Shown one piece after another: positions 1 through 13,500 of a DNA stretch of 64,000 nt. Within the stretch, counting starts at the first letter, position 1. The number at the start of each line of letters is the position of its first letter. Source of the stretch: Hanleya hanleyi (lineage: Eukaryota; Mollusca; Polyplacophora; Lepidopleurida; Hanleyidae). The DNA lies in NCBI GenBank assembly GCA_036873755.1, contig JAVTVY010025301.1:44425-108424 (forward strand), read 5' to 3'. A program made the translations under genes and the position numbers. Under the pieces are notes generated by a model. It did not search any database, was not told where the DNA came from, and saw only the letters and a list, made by a program, of their open reading frames with translations.

Positions 1-245
1 TCATGTAAAATTCGACAGTATGCTACGAAAGGGTGTACTTCGAACAGATCATCTTTGGGAAGTATTGCAGACCACGACACACGGAGAAATTCTTCGTGAC
101 ATTTATCTGGTCTGATGCTTTCCTTAAATGTCGTACTAAGTAAAGAGTGAAATCGACGGTACTTCCTCTTTCTTCTGGGCCCAATTACTGTACATTTATG
201 GATAGATAAATTAAAATAACGTAAAGATAGAAAGATATCGTCCAT
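1..245 (-). other. open reading frame running off the window edge, unrecognised
   Basis: From an ATG at 245 the minus strand stays open for about 81 codons to base 1 with no stop. The translation has a basic patch (GPRRKRKYRR) and an end resembling FEVHPFVAYCRIL. I do not recognise the family. It could be a truncated gene, a transposon ORF or chance. It is not in frame with, nor similar to, any part of the MOXD1-like gene upstream on the same strand. Confidence 0.2.
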
Positions 246-843
246 CGCAAACTCCACGCACCTCTCATTTCACCACGTTTCGTCGGGGTTATAAATGGCG
301 CATGAATATGCTGCCATGACTACCGGTGATTAGGTCCAAATGTAAACACCTTTGTACGCAAATCGCAAGGGAAACTTTCTGAGGATGAATAGAATGTGCT
401 TTGACAGGCGAAAGTGATCAATATATCATCGGCATTTGTACAATCTGGATAGCGATTTATCAGGCTTACCAGCCAAACTATCGCTCGTTTTTATACAACT
501 TTTTGGCTGCCGTGCCTGATAAATCCCCTGCCAACAGTACAAAGACCGATAACATGTGCATATATATGTCCAGTGATGTGGGCAGGTTTGATATATTCAT
601 TCACCTTCATAAATTGGGAGTGATACTATCGTTTCGTGTGATGTATTTATCCAATTCGCAAATGATTTTCATGAAACTCAGTGTCGTGTTTTCATGATGG
701 TGGCATTTAGACATTTTCGAACTTTGAATAGAAAAGATTTTGAGAAGATAGCAAAGAACCGCAACCCTGCAAGCTGTGGTTTTCATTATACATATTATAA
801 AAGGAATACTCAGTTATTTCTCCCGGTTATCAAAATAAAGTTA

Positions 844-955
844 TCATAGCAACCACCTGGACAGAAGTTGCTCAGATGCCTTGCTATGTACACAATTCAT
901 TTTGCCATGCTCAAGAGAACAGTTCCTAAATCCACAGAACGCAGTCGGACATTGT
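844..955 (-). other. possible terminal exon of the MOXD1-like gene
   Basis: A good acceptor (AATTGTTAACAG) precedes 112 bases that continue the phase left by the exon ending at 1468 and run 36 codons, rich in cysteine, to a TGA at 844-846. The translation does not resemble the MOXD1 C-terminus I know, and no polyadenylation signal follows closely. A chance ORF is quite possible. Confidence 0.2.
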
Positions 956-1467
956 CTGTTAACAATTGATGAGCTGTAGCCAGTACCACGAGCTTCGAGG
1001 TTTGCTATTGACTAATCATGTTCCTACATAATTAGAAATACATGATATGATATAAGTGTTAGATCTGAAATTCAGTAAACAGCCGTTGTTCATGAAGAAT
1101 TTCACTGCGCGAAAACGCAAGTTTTCATTTCCGGAAACCTATTGGAATCTGGCTTGGAAATCGTGTCGCTACAGTTTCCAACAGGTTTCCGGTGAGTTTC
1201 CGACATGGAAAACTTGAGCCATTCGCCCAGTGTTTCCGTGGCATAAACCGAAATACCTAATGCGCAAGACAATATTAGCACTATAAACCAATCAGACAGA
1301 CTATAAACAGTTTCTTATAAGAGAGAATCGGTCAACAGTGTTCAGTGTTAGCAGCAATATCATTGCTATCGTTTTTCTATCACTGAAACACTCCATACTT
1401 CGCTTCTTACTCAAGCATTCAAAACATTGAAGCAAGAGGGCGATATCTAAGAAACAGACTATCTTAC

Positions 1468-1595
1468 CCAGCCGTTGCTCCAAAAAACTTCGCCAAGTAA
1501 GGTCTGGTGGGTGAGGAGGCACAGTTAGACAGGGCTATTTTGGGATAGTACATCACGAAGCCCAAGCACATCTCATGTCGAGTACTCAAACCTCC
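1468..1595 (-). CDS. MOXD1: MOXD1-like exon 10 (CuM methionine)
   Basis: Acceptor TTATAG, donor GTAAGA; 42 codons plus 2 bases. Encodes GGLSTRHEMCLGFVMYYP, the family signature containing the methionine ligand of the CuM site. It continues in frame from the exon at 2193-2252. Confidence 0.85.
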
Positions 1596-4500
1596 CTATA
1601 AGATGGAATATGAGTAAAAAAGTTGTGAAGATATACTCGTCCAAATTGGGTATCGTAGTTTCAGGTTCAAACAAGGCACCCACACCGATTGTATTGTCGA
1701 AAGATAGGATGTATTTCTGCAGTTATACATACATACAAGGTTATATATTGAAGGAGTTACGTTTACTCTCTTGTGAGTGCATGTCTGAAGTTCAACACAA
1801 AGTAGCGACTTTTAGGCCTAGATTTTCCCATAGACAAACGTGATTTTGACTGGCCTGTGAGAACCACGTTAGTAATAGCATACAAAACCCCATTAAACAA
1901 AACGTACAATGTATAGTCGATGCGTTTCGTAAACCGTGTGAATACAGTACGATATATATGTTGAAAGTAGACAAGCATCTTCACATATCTCCTTCTACCA
2001 ACGTTATAACTATATAAATGAGACAATACTGAAGCAAACATCATGCGACTTGGGAATGTTAAAACTAAACCGCCGATGAATGAGTCCATCGAATCCAATA
2101 AAATATGATGAGTGTTCACCACATCAATCGAGGAAAATGACAGCGATATGCCTTCTGGTTTCAGAGAATGTGAACGCGAGTTATGTACTCACGAATGTAA
2201 TGTTGGGTACGTCTGTTGAACTGTAGTCACATTCCACGATTAAGTGATCGCCCTGTGAAAAGATACATAAATCCACCAAATTGGACACGGTTGCTCTTGT
2301 GTAGATGGCTAGTGTCTATAACTTAACCGTTCATCCCAGAATATTTGCAAATGCGTTTGAAGAACGCATTAAATGCATGCTCCGCGTTCTTAATCAGCAT
2401 TTAGAATGCTTAGAAATAAAACGGGGTGAGCGCCATATGACTAGTTTGACTTAGTCCACTTTTTATGTAGTGATTGCGATATCCTGTGACCAGCTGTTAA
2501 ATTTTCAGTTAAGGAAACTCTAAATTGAAGAATTTGATCCAGGAAGTCACCCTTATGTAATAATGTATTGAAAGAAAAATAATGGAACATTTTTGTGTAT
2601 ATTGTATTTACCGGTAATATGGTTACTTCCTTCTTCAAAAGCACCATTTCTTGAAAGTTAAAGTCGTAATTCTCATCGGCAATTATCTGTTCCTGCTCAA
2701 AACCGCCACGAAAATGCCGCAATCTCATTGCTCGTCCAAGCAAATGTGTGTGTAGGACTGCACCAAATACCTTGATTCCTTCGGTTTGGTTACCCATGGC
2801 CTAGAACGAAAGAGCCAGGAAGGAACAAGAAAAGTGATTTAAAACAATTTTGATCATTTGTGAAATAAAATTAAATAAACTTAATCATCATGAATATGGG
2901 TCACCGTATTGGCTCATGTATTGTATTGAAATAAATATACCAGTCTCACAAATATCTCTCAAAAATTACTTCTTTTGATATCAAATATTCAGTTCCAAGG
3001 CGGAATTTGGCGTAGCCTCATATAAACAACGTTCATAAAGTTAGACCGCGGTTCGCAGTTCATTGTTCGAAGAGACCAGCAATTATTTCCTCAGATATGG
3101 AAATCTGTATTTTTTTAATTATGAGTACTTTGAACTCCAAGCTCTGTATAGCAAGAGAGAATGTCATGCTCTATATCTTTGCATATTCATATCCCAAATC
3201 TGACGCCAGGGGGCGCTGTATGACTGGTCCCGAATAACGAACTGCGAACCGCGGTCTAACTTTATGAGCGTATATAAACATACATGTATGTATGTATGTA
3301 TGTATGCAGTGGCTATACTCGCAGCTTCGTGCACAGCAAAATACTAAGTAGTGCCACCAGGATGGCTTGGTAAAGAAGATGGCGGCATCTTCCGGTAATT
3401 GAGATACAGATGAAGACACATTCGAATGACCTGGCTTATTTCTGTAGGATTCTGGATTGGAGTCTTCGAAGTTTATTGAAGAGATACGCAATAAATCCAA
3501 CACAAAAACGGACTGGGCCCTTTATCGCCTGTCTTGTGTGTATATATGAGAATTTCTGCCTTGCAATATTTTATTTGAAAATACATCTGTTTAATTTTTT
3601 TTTCAAAAAAGTTATGAATAAAAGTTATTTGCATATTCAAGCTTGTAATTTGACTCAATTTGTTCTTAAAATGGCTAGGTCTCGTAGAATTGTTTGACTT
3701 CCTGTTAACGGAAGCGCAGCATCTATTGTAATAATAAAACAGTATTTCCGTTATATTCGGATTGCACTTTTGATAGATTACACTATCTTAGTAATAACAT
3801 GGCCAACTCTACGATAGGAAGCGTCAGGTCCGACATTCGATACTCAGTAGTCGCCCGTAAAAGTATTTCCGCATGAATAATGGAAAGTCCTATTTAGTAT
3901 GACAGCATCAATTCTACATGTACATGTATGTGACATAAACATATTAACGCAAGATGGCCTTCCACAAGAGAGAAATGGTCAACATTTGTCAAAGATGTCA
4001 GCAAGACATAATGATGTTCTAAAGATAAAATCCTAATCGCTGACCATTATTCTTTATACAAAATGAATTTCAAGATTATCAATTTCAGTCACGCTTCGAT
4101 TGTGACTGTTCATTTGATCACTATGGAGATGTAAATCACATAACATTCAAACGGCATCTAGCCCCGGAATTAAACGGAGGTTACGAAGCGTAGCGCAAGA
4201 TATCTTGCATGCTACGTTTGTATTTTGCTGTCAGCGTACTATATTTATCACAGGATTTGAGAACATTTAAATGATGTTTCATATTTAGTAGGCTGGTTAG
4301 GAACAGTTTTCATAATTTTGATAATTTGTCGTTATTAAATGCCCTCTATCATCACTGCAGATTGATATTTTAATTCTGGTCGGGCTCTTGTCTTAGAGTG
4401 AAATTGAACTCATTCAATTCACACAACCAGCAGTTGTCATGCATTAAAACGTAGCTGTGAATGACTTATCTACGGGGCTTGTTTAAAATTCACCTCACTA

Positions 4501-7500
4501 TTTATCGAAGCTGAAATTTATAAACGCATTGCATATCAGTTTGAGTAAACAGACCGGAGTCATACCTGAGTCAGACATTCTGGGAAGCAGTGCCCCTCTG
4601 AGCGGAAGCTGGGAAGGTTCGGGGGGATTACTTGTGTCTCTGATACAGTCACTCCCGTAAGTAGCGTACCAGCATCGTACCTTCGCAACTGAGGAGTCAC
4701 GGTCACCCGAAGTCCAGATGAGTCAATCAGGTCTGTTAAAGAATTGAAAGCACTTTGATAAAATGGTCAGTACTTGGAAGATTTCTTCTCCATATCCTGG
4801 CTTAAAATGTAGATGTAGACTCCTATTCCAAAAAATAGCCCACTTTTCATCCCGGATAATTCCACAGAAAGTAAAATCCCATATTCATGGATGTTAGGCC
4901 TTATTGACATGATCAATAAAGCGTTGATCACGAGCTACGAGCGTAGCGTGCAAGATCTATGGCGTTACGTTTCGTAACTTGTGTCTAATTCCGCTTACCC
5001 CGGGGCTAGGGACCGTATGAACCCATGTACTTCAAGATCCTCAGGGTACTCATATGAACAGTCACAATCAAAGCGTGACTGAGATACATCAGTCTTTAGA
5101 TGACGACTTTAGAACGAATATTATGGATTAAGAATACTGATCAGCCATAAGGATTTGATAATTTTGGAACATCATGATGTCTTGCCGGCATCATTGAAAA
5201 CTGTTGACCGCTTCTCTCTTGCAAGAAACACGCCTATGTTTAAGTATACTATGATTGTCTTTTTGAATTTGGTGCTAATACTGTTATATGGAATAGGTCT
5301 TTGGATTATGGACGCGGATATTCTCTAATGGACGACGGCTGAATTATGAATGACGGACCAGACGCTTGTAATTGTTTTTTCTTAATACGTCATCGAAAAT
5401 GGTGGATCTGTCGTTGATGTCATTTTTCCCAGTGTAGCATACGTGTGGTTGTTCGCGAATAGCCATCCGATGTGAAAACAGATATTTTCATGAACGGCTG
5501 ACAATTGAAGCATCTTCTTCAGTTTCAGTTCATGTGTCATTGAATACTTGTTTTCATACTGTCAAAAAGCATGACGGGATGCAGTCTATGTTGAAAGTAT
5601 ACTACTGGCCCAAAAGTGCAAAACTAACTAAAAAGTGCCAGAATAAATCCTTATAATTCAACGCTCTCATTCTGTGTTGACATTTTTCCGTTTCAGGAGG
5701 CAAGTTTCGAGAACGCGATGCATAGATGGATCCACCATTCCTAACTTCATCAATGGCAAATATTTAAAAATGTGGTTAGCTTTTCATTCTGGTTGCGACG
5801 GTTTTGCCGTGCCGCATCCACACCGTGTACAGCTGTCAGCTTTCAAATCAAATATTGCGAGTATAGTCTTCTGGTTAACTTATTCTAATGCACATACCAA
5901 GAATCTAACGATTCGTGATATGTGTTGTATCTCAGGTACGCTTTTATTGTACCTTTTCATGTGGCAACTTGGATGACATGACCACACGGCCCCTAGCACC
6001 GGCATAAGCGGTATTAGATACAAATCCAGAGAGCTATGATGGAAATGCTCTGACAACTCGTATATTGGTAATTGGTGAGCTGTGTCGCTGTGACAAATCG
6101 TACACTGGGAATTGGTGAGCTGTATCGTCGTCAGATGAAAACGACGGCATTTAACACAAAAGACTAGTCTGTAAGGCCCGGTGTCGACCAAGCATCAACT
6201 TCCCACAAATGCCAACATATATCAAAGACCAAAAGGTCTGTACAGGGGGCGGGCCTCGGGGACGAAACGTCCACCAGCAAAATCTCGCCATATACAGGTA
6301 AAAATTACAACACATATAAGGGAAGTGGGAAGAGGTGCCGACATACTGACAGTCACATGGCTTCACAGTATAGTTTTCTGGAAAATCGTCAACATGCGAG
6401 TCTGACGAAGAGGTGCATTATTCTGCTATCTTGCATACTAATCAGCAAACGCTGCTCTGCCGCGAACAATATGTTCTTCCCGTATGCGTCCATGAGACAC
6501 GCCCAGTTTGTTGAGAGGTAACATAAGATTATCAGAATAACTGTATTACGTACGATCGACACTTCGAATCAACCAGCTCACATGACAACTGTATTTCGTG
6601 TTTACGGTTTACTCTACACCTTCATTGCACAATAGGTCGAGCTTAATCCATCATACCTCATTTTGGAGAAGAAAACCTGAGCTCGACAGCAACGACATGC
6701 TGGAACCATCGACGAGCTGCCAGACAATGTCAATACGGGGCCGACACGAGACGTCGACGGTTACGATGTTGGGTTAAATTTGACTCATGTGAAAGTCGCC
6801 TATGCTCGCATCCTCTTTTCATCGGGATGTGTGGCGTTGTTAACTTGTCCGGGAGACATTTTGGTAAAAAAATCAAGTTTTGAGGTCTGACCTCGGCACC
6901 CCCGATTCAAACACCAAAGAGCATATATCCGAGCTGCCTGACCGTATATTTATGTCACGGGTTGATCACACTATTCTCCTAATGCAAATTGAAGCTGCTG
7001 TTGCCAGAGAATGAGACAATTTCTTCCTTTATGGGTTACAAAACCCTGCGACAATCATACCGTGACACCCAAAGCAATAAGCTAGCATACCAAGGAATAT
7101 TAAATGACTACGAGGTGGCCGCAAACACATTTTAATTACAAATGGAGGAGGAGGGAATTTGGCTTAATGTCACACGCAAGTTTGTTTCACTCATATGATG
7201 ACAGTCAGTTTGGTTGGTGGAGGAAGCCGGAGCACCCGGAGAGAACCACCGCCCTTCGGCAAGTAACTGACAAACTTTCACACATGGACCAGCTGGGCTC
7301 GAACCCGTGCCGGTAATTACAAAATGGTTACCAGTGTCGCCTTCTGAGGGGAAAAATTGCTTTTCAATCGCATTGCCGTTCAGAGGAATTTGCAGAGATA
7401 AAGGATAGTTCATCTGAAATGGTACACGATTTGAATTCCAATACAAGCGGATTGTCGAACAAAGCTCGAGGAAACAGGTAATCCTTGGGGATTCAGGAAA

Positions 7501-10500
7501 AGTCGAAAGAAATACTCAAGAGTCAATCGAGTTAGCCAGAACCACACCTTTGTGTTAAAGTTTCGAAGTTTTCACCAATGCACCAACCAATGCGGCCGAG
7601 ACTACGTCAAAATACTGTGTATATTGGAAGTGTACAGCATCAAATAATTAACGAATAATTAGGCTTGGCTGAACAGTTATTATGCTTACTCTTTTTCAAT
7701 GATGGGTTGTCGTAGTGCATTTCCATGAGGAACATGGTTGGGTCGCCCTCGTGACCGAGAGGAAAGCCGGCATGTTCTGGGTAATAGAATGCCTGTAAAG
7801 GAGAAAATCTGTCACCTGGCGAGAAATGTGGCTTGTTTGTCTTTTCTGTTACCAGAGAAGTTCAGTTTCTGCTAAATCTTGTCGCCAAGAACAAGAACAT
7901 TAACCCTACCAGACCTCGGGGGGGTGGGGGGAACCGAACTTTCTATCCTGCCTCCGGCACGAAGAAAACTTGAGAGCTGACACTCCGGGACTTTGTAGTT
8001 TGGGATCATTTTGAGCCTACTTGCATAACCCCCAGCAGAGTATCATGGGTAAATTCAAAATGGCGCTAATGTGGTGTACCACAAAATTCCTGCTTTTCTG
8101 CGAGGAAAAATGGACAAAGCTAATTTATTTCACAACAGATTATTATTTGCTAATTTAACATGCAGTTTTTGCGAAGAAAACATATAAATAAAAGATCCAA
8201 AAAATCTGACATGTAAATCATCTTTTTTTTTAAATGACGTCATCGTAATTTCATCATGGCGGTCATCTTGTTTTTTGTTTTTGTTTTCTAGTGGACTTGG
8301 ACCCCCAAGGGTGTAGTGAGGTAAGTTTCAGTCCCTTAGCTCAAGGTATATGAAGCATATTTAGGGGGGTGCCCCCTCCCAAAAGGCATGGACAGGTTCC
8401 AAATCTTCCAGGTCAGATAGCCTTAAGAACTAGGAATTCTCTCTTAATGAGAAATAAAAACGCTCTTTCTCGGATATTACATGGATAATTCTCGTAAACA
8501 TGTCAATTCACACAAAACTCACCAAGGAGGATATACAGAGTGGAAAAATAGTTTAGGCGAGTTTTCATTTAATTCAATAAGAGAGATCAAGTCTTACCCC
8601 TCCTCCAATTGCCCAAGCAAAGACAGTAGTCGAGCAGCCCCTCCAATCGTCCGGCATGTTTCCGAAGTGGCAATCGTGTCCCGTGGTGTAACTATCGTTA
8701 GTCGAGTGGTAACAACCGTAAACAATAATATGATGAACTTCTGATTCATGACCCGGGGTTATTATTGGCTCAATCTGCGGGAAACATAATGATTTGAATA
8801 ACCCCTTCTACCTTTCTGACAATCCGTGACGATATATTAAATTACCCACATCGCACATTCAATGACCTTATTCGCTGTACTATGCTCAATTAACACTATG
8901 TTCAGTGAAATCTCATTCGGATTCATTCCGTCATTCTGTCTTATGTTAATACCGAAGCATATTTCCGCGATATGGAATAATATACAGGTAGGTAGCGGAG
9001 ATTTTTTTTATCTCAGTCCCACTACAACATGTTAATAAATGCTCCTATCTTGGCGATCCGAGTGTATCTCATCTCCAATTACACCAGGGAGTGGGGGGGG
9101 GGATGACATACATGGTGCCATTATGTCCACTTTGTGGGATGACATAGCAGGTAGCCATTATGTCCGGCGATATTCCCATTCGGGTGAACAATACAATCGC
9201 ATCACCGGTCACAAATTCCGTGATACTTTCTACGATCTTCTTCGAACTATATTATCACTAGTATTCAATAGATCCTGTGTGAAATGGGACGGTTACATTT
9301 AAAAATTTACAATTTGACAACCACTAAAGCCTTCACTCAGAGTGTCTCAACTTTGATGAGCACACTGAAAGTAGAGTAGGATCGAAGTGTGCAAGACCGT
9401 TAGCGGGACATTTCGCAACTTTTCTAATTCCGCTAAAGCCGAGGATAGTTGCTGTATGAATGTATGAACATCATGCAACACAAAATCTTATCATGTTCAT
9501 ATGAACAGTGGCTGAGATACATACAATAATCAAGAGAACGACTTGGAAAATTCATTCGAAAAATATATTACATAGCAGTGATTTAAGAAATAAAGACCGA
9601 GAAAGAGGTTTCAAATTTCCCAGATAAACACCAGCTGGCACGAGTCCAGCAGTTAAGGCCCGAGGCCGCAGGCGGAGGGTCTAAACTGCTGGACGAGTGC
9701 CAACTGGTGTTTATCTCGAAAATTTGAAACCGGCTTCCGAGGTCTTTATTTCTTAAATAAATAAACAAATTATAATTCGAAAAGAATCCGTTCAGTTTTC
9801 CAGAAGTTATTGTCTGGAAACGAGGTCGGGCGGACGCACAGACGGACCCCAATATTATCGTCGCCTTTTAACCCTTCGGGCGTCGGGGGACAATTATTTA
9901 GAAATACTTGGCTGGAATTGGACAGATCAAAAGAGGTTTATATTAAAGACTAAATTGAATTGCAATTAACACATATAACTATACCCCAATCAGTTGGCAA
10001 TATATATGCTACGCCTAACAAACCTTACCTTTATAGCATGCACTTTACGGTCATACTGTGGTACCTTGAACGGCTGGCACCAGTAGGTTGTGTCTTTGTC
10101 AGATGGGATCGTCACCTGTATGAGAAAAGCGAGTATCTGAGTCAACTCTTCCTGTCAGTAATACAAATGAGGTCCGACCATTTGCATTTTTCACCAACCA
10201 TCACTGCTATTCCATTTTCTTACTTGAAGGCATCGCTTACATCTCACGCTGACATTTTCCATGTGCTAGATTTGCAAGAGCTATTATATCATCATGATAT
10301 TCGATAAAGATATTCGTGTGGCCAATGTGACTGCAAAGCGAATGTGAGTGAGTGAGTGAATAGCGTAGCTTTCAGCATTTTTTTCAGCTATATCACGACG
10401 GGGAAGGGAAGGGAGGGGAGGGGCGGGGTTACCTACTTGTAACAGAGCAGATCTAATGCTGCCATTTTTTAGTGCTGTCCCACCGAAATATCATGCCGTA

Positions 10501-13500
10501 GGCACACATGACTCCCCACTCAGTCACATTATACTGACACCGAGCGAACCAGTCCTTGTTCTATCCTCTTAATGCTGAGCGTAAGCGAGGAAGCAACAAG
10601 TTCCATTTTTCAAGTCTTTGGTATGACCGGGCCTGGGATCGAACCCAGTACCCACCGCTTACGAGGCCGACGCTCTACCATTAGGCCACCGCAGTGCGGT
10701 CTGCAAAGTGAAAGCATGGCTGTGAGACAGTACCAAGGAAACATCTAAAATGCTGCTAGTATTCCAGCTTTGGCTTCAGCCTTATGACTTGACAATAGAC
10801 AGAATACAAAGGAACATTTAGCTAGGTGATTGTTCAGTTTATTCATTCAAAGGAAAACTTGGGGGTTGTTTGGAGATTTGATGACAGCTTCCTAAAATTA
10901 TTACCCTATTGAGTATGAAAATATACTTACAGTTTTCATGAGAAAATCAATTTCACTCGTCTCAGAGGGCATTGGTGGTTCTTCCTCCTGGAAGTCAAGA
11001 AGGTAGAGACTTTTGGTCCCTCTTCTTTCTCCGTGGTAAGATACTCGTCCTGTTGGATCAGGATCTTGGGGGTTATAAGCCCAAATCAGTCGGACTGTGT
11101 CCGTCTGTAAATAAGGAGCATAATAATATATAATGATAATCATTTTATGGTGACCTTTTTCTTCTTTCACAGAATCCTGCTATGATCAAGGGGTACGAAT
11201 CAGGTCTATTACCAATAGCAATAGTTAAATCTGGACACAAATATCCTGCTACGGTAACGTGCTCTTCATCCTATCTTACTTCAATGTCTGTATTTGCCAG
11301 ACGTTGTCCACACTCCAAACAATGTTAGAATTGTTATCCCAATGGGGTCTAAAGTAAATACAATAAGTAAGATCCACAATCTAGTGTCGACATTCCGTGC
11401 ATAGTTAGATGAACTTTTATAAATTGTCCTCTTGAACTCACAAGGAGCCATTATCAATAGTTTTATATTATCAGTGAATTTATGCTAATATAAGAGAATA
11501 CATGTACAGAATAAATCAGTTGTTATAGTAATGTTAACTGTTGTCGCTAAAAGTAAATTTATGGAAATGGAAACGGATCACATTCTACTTCGAATACTCG
11601 CCGTAATTTGCCGATCCTCTACCCCACACAGGACCAGCGGACGCACAAACCTCAAGATCGTGTGAGTTGCATTCTGGGAACCGGAAATAAGCTTGTAGTC
11701 TTGTATTTCGTCCACAGCTGGCTCCGACCTCCCAGTCGCGTGGCGATCCTTCAATAGAAATAGGAGAAGGTAAGTCACACAGTGGATATGTCGAACTCAT
11801 CAGCCAGCTAGCGTAGACGATACAATGGCAGGTCTGTCTGTCTGTTTTTAATTTAGGTGGCGCTTTCAATTTGATAAAATTATGCGCGCCAGATCGTTGC
11901 ATTGAGTTTGATGTACAACATAAATATTGATTTAAAATATCCTACTGTACGGAATTGTAATGATTAAAAAACATGTAGAAAAAACAAACTCCAAATGCGT
12001 TATTTAATGACATGGCGAGGTTAGAGACATAAAAGGAAGGGTATATATATATATATACGGACCAACAAACTTAATTTAATAATAATAAAATCCCAACGAC
12101 CCTATCTATAAAAAATATAAAACTGAGTTAAAAAGGCCAATATAGTACATGCATATTTTGCTTAACCTAAAAATAAACATATAAATTCAGATATGAGTAA
12201 GTGGTGAGTAAGAACGAGATTTGATATAATATCTATACTCATCCTGGTGAACACCGTGAATGAGGACCTCACATGGTATCCTACAGTGGCAGGCAATGAG
12301 CGAACAACTGTTGACACAATTTTCTTCAGTATTTTCTCATCATTTCTCCAAAACGCAGTTTCAACAATCTTTAGGAAAGCAATGTAAAACCGCATACGCT
12401 TATTGTCTTAATTTTCATAGCTTTATCATTCAGTTTTGGCTGAGGGTGTAAATGTGGTGTATTTTTTAGACGAGTAATGTTAATATCTGACTGCAAGCAT
12501 ATTTGGAAGACGTTCGAATGACAAACAATTTACAATACGTTTTATTTTTCAGGTTCCAATGGGATCCTTGTAGGTCAATTTCTCCATACCCAAAGCTATC
12601 CTGAAAACGTTTCGCGGCCTTAAGCAAATAAAAATATCCGGTCCCCGCTGAGCGTCGGATGACCTTTTCAAAACTTTTTTCTCTCAGATTACCCACAGTC
12701 CTCAATACCGCGCATGACCTTTCGACTAAAACCGTGTCCCTTGCTAAAATTCTAGGGCGAATTATTCGCCAAGTGCACACACATACATGTATTAGTGTCC
12801 TATATATTGGCATGCTGAACGTAAACGTTCAATGTTAAACAGCTAACTTTGTAGTCATGACAACCATATGATTCATCAGAAATAACGTGAGAATAGACGG
12901 AAAAACGTTAAACAATTCATGTTGTTGTGCATATAAAAAAAGAAATTAACCTGGTAAATCACGTGCTTTAATTGGTGTTTAGATAAAATGATTGTGATGA
13001 AATCATTGCCATTGTACTTTTGTGACTGTGGTTAACATGGTTGAGATTGAAGCGCTTAGTCGGCGTCGGGCCTCACAGACTTGTGTTCTCGATAAGAACT
13101 TCCATTCTATTAACAATTTCCACATTTGGTCCTTTTTTCATCTAACGGTCACGTAGCTCATCAATTTCCATCAGATGTCTTGATAGGACTGTCACATCAT
13201 TGCTCTTGGATACTTTTATCTAATACCGTTCAAGTCGGTGCTAGGGACCGTGTGGCCATGTCATTCAAGATGTCCACATAAACATCTTCAAAAAATAGCG
13301 TGACTGAGATACGAATCTTCACACAGATAATTTTGGTTCTTGGTTCTTTTGGCGATGTTTTTAGATTATGCAGTCGGAATATTGGTCTGTGGAATCAAAG
13401 GAAATTATTGTCAGCACGCCAGTGTGAATGCTAAGAATGTCCGCTGGCTAAGAGTGTACGGCCCCTATCTTCTAACCCAGCTAGGACACTTTTCCTCACA

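Noticed and set aside
1301..2122. ORFs of 73 and 119 codons on the minus strand
   Set aside because: The first overlaps MOXD1-like exon 10 in the wrong frame; the second is intronic without domain similarity.
9583..9852. 89-codon minus-strand ORF
   Set aside because: Lies across the hairpin MITE at 9567-9757 and has no domain.
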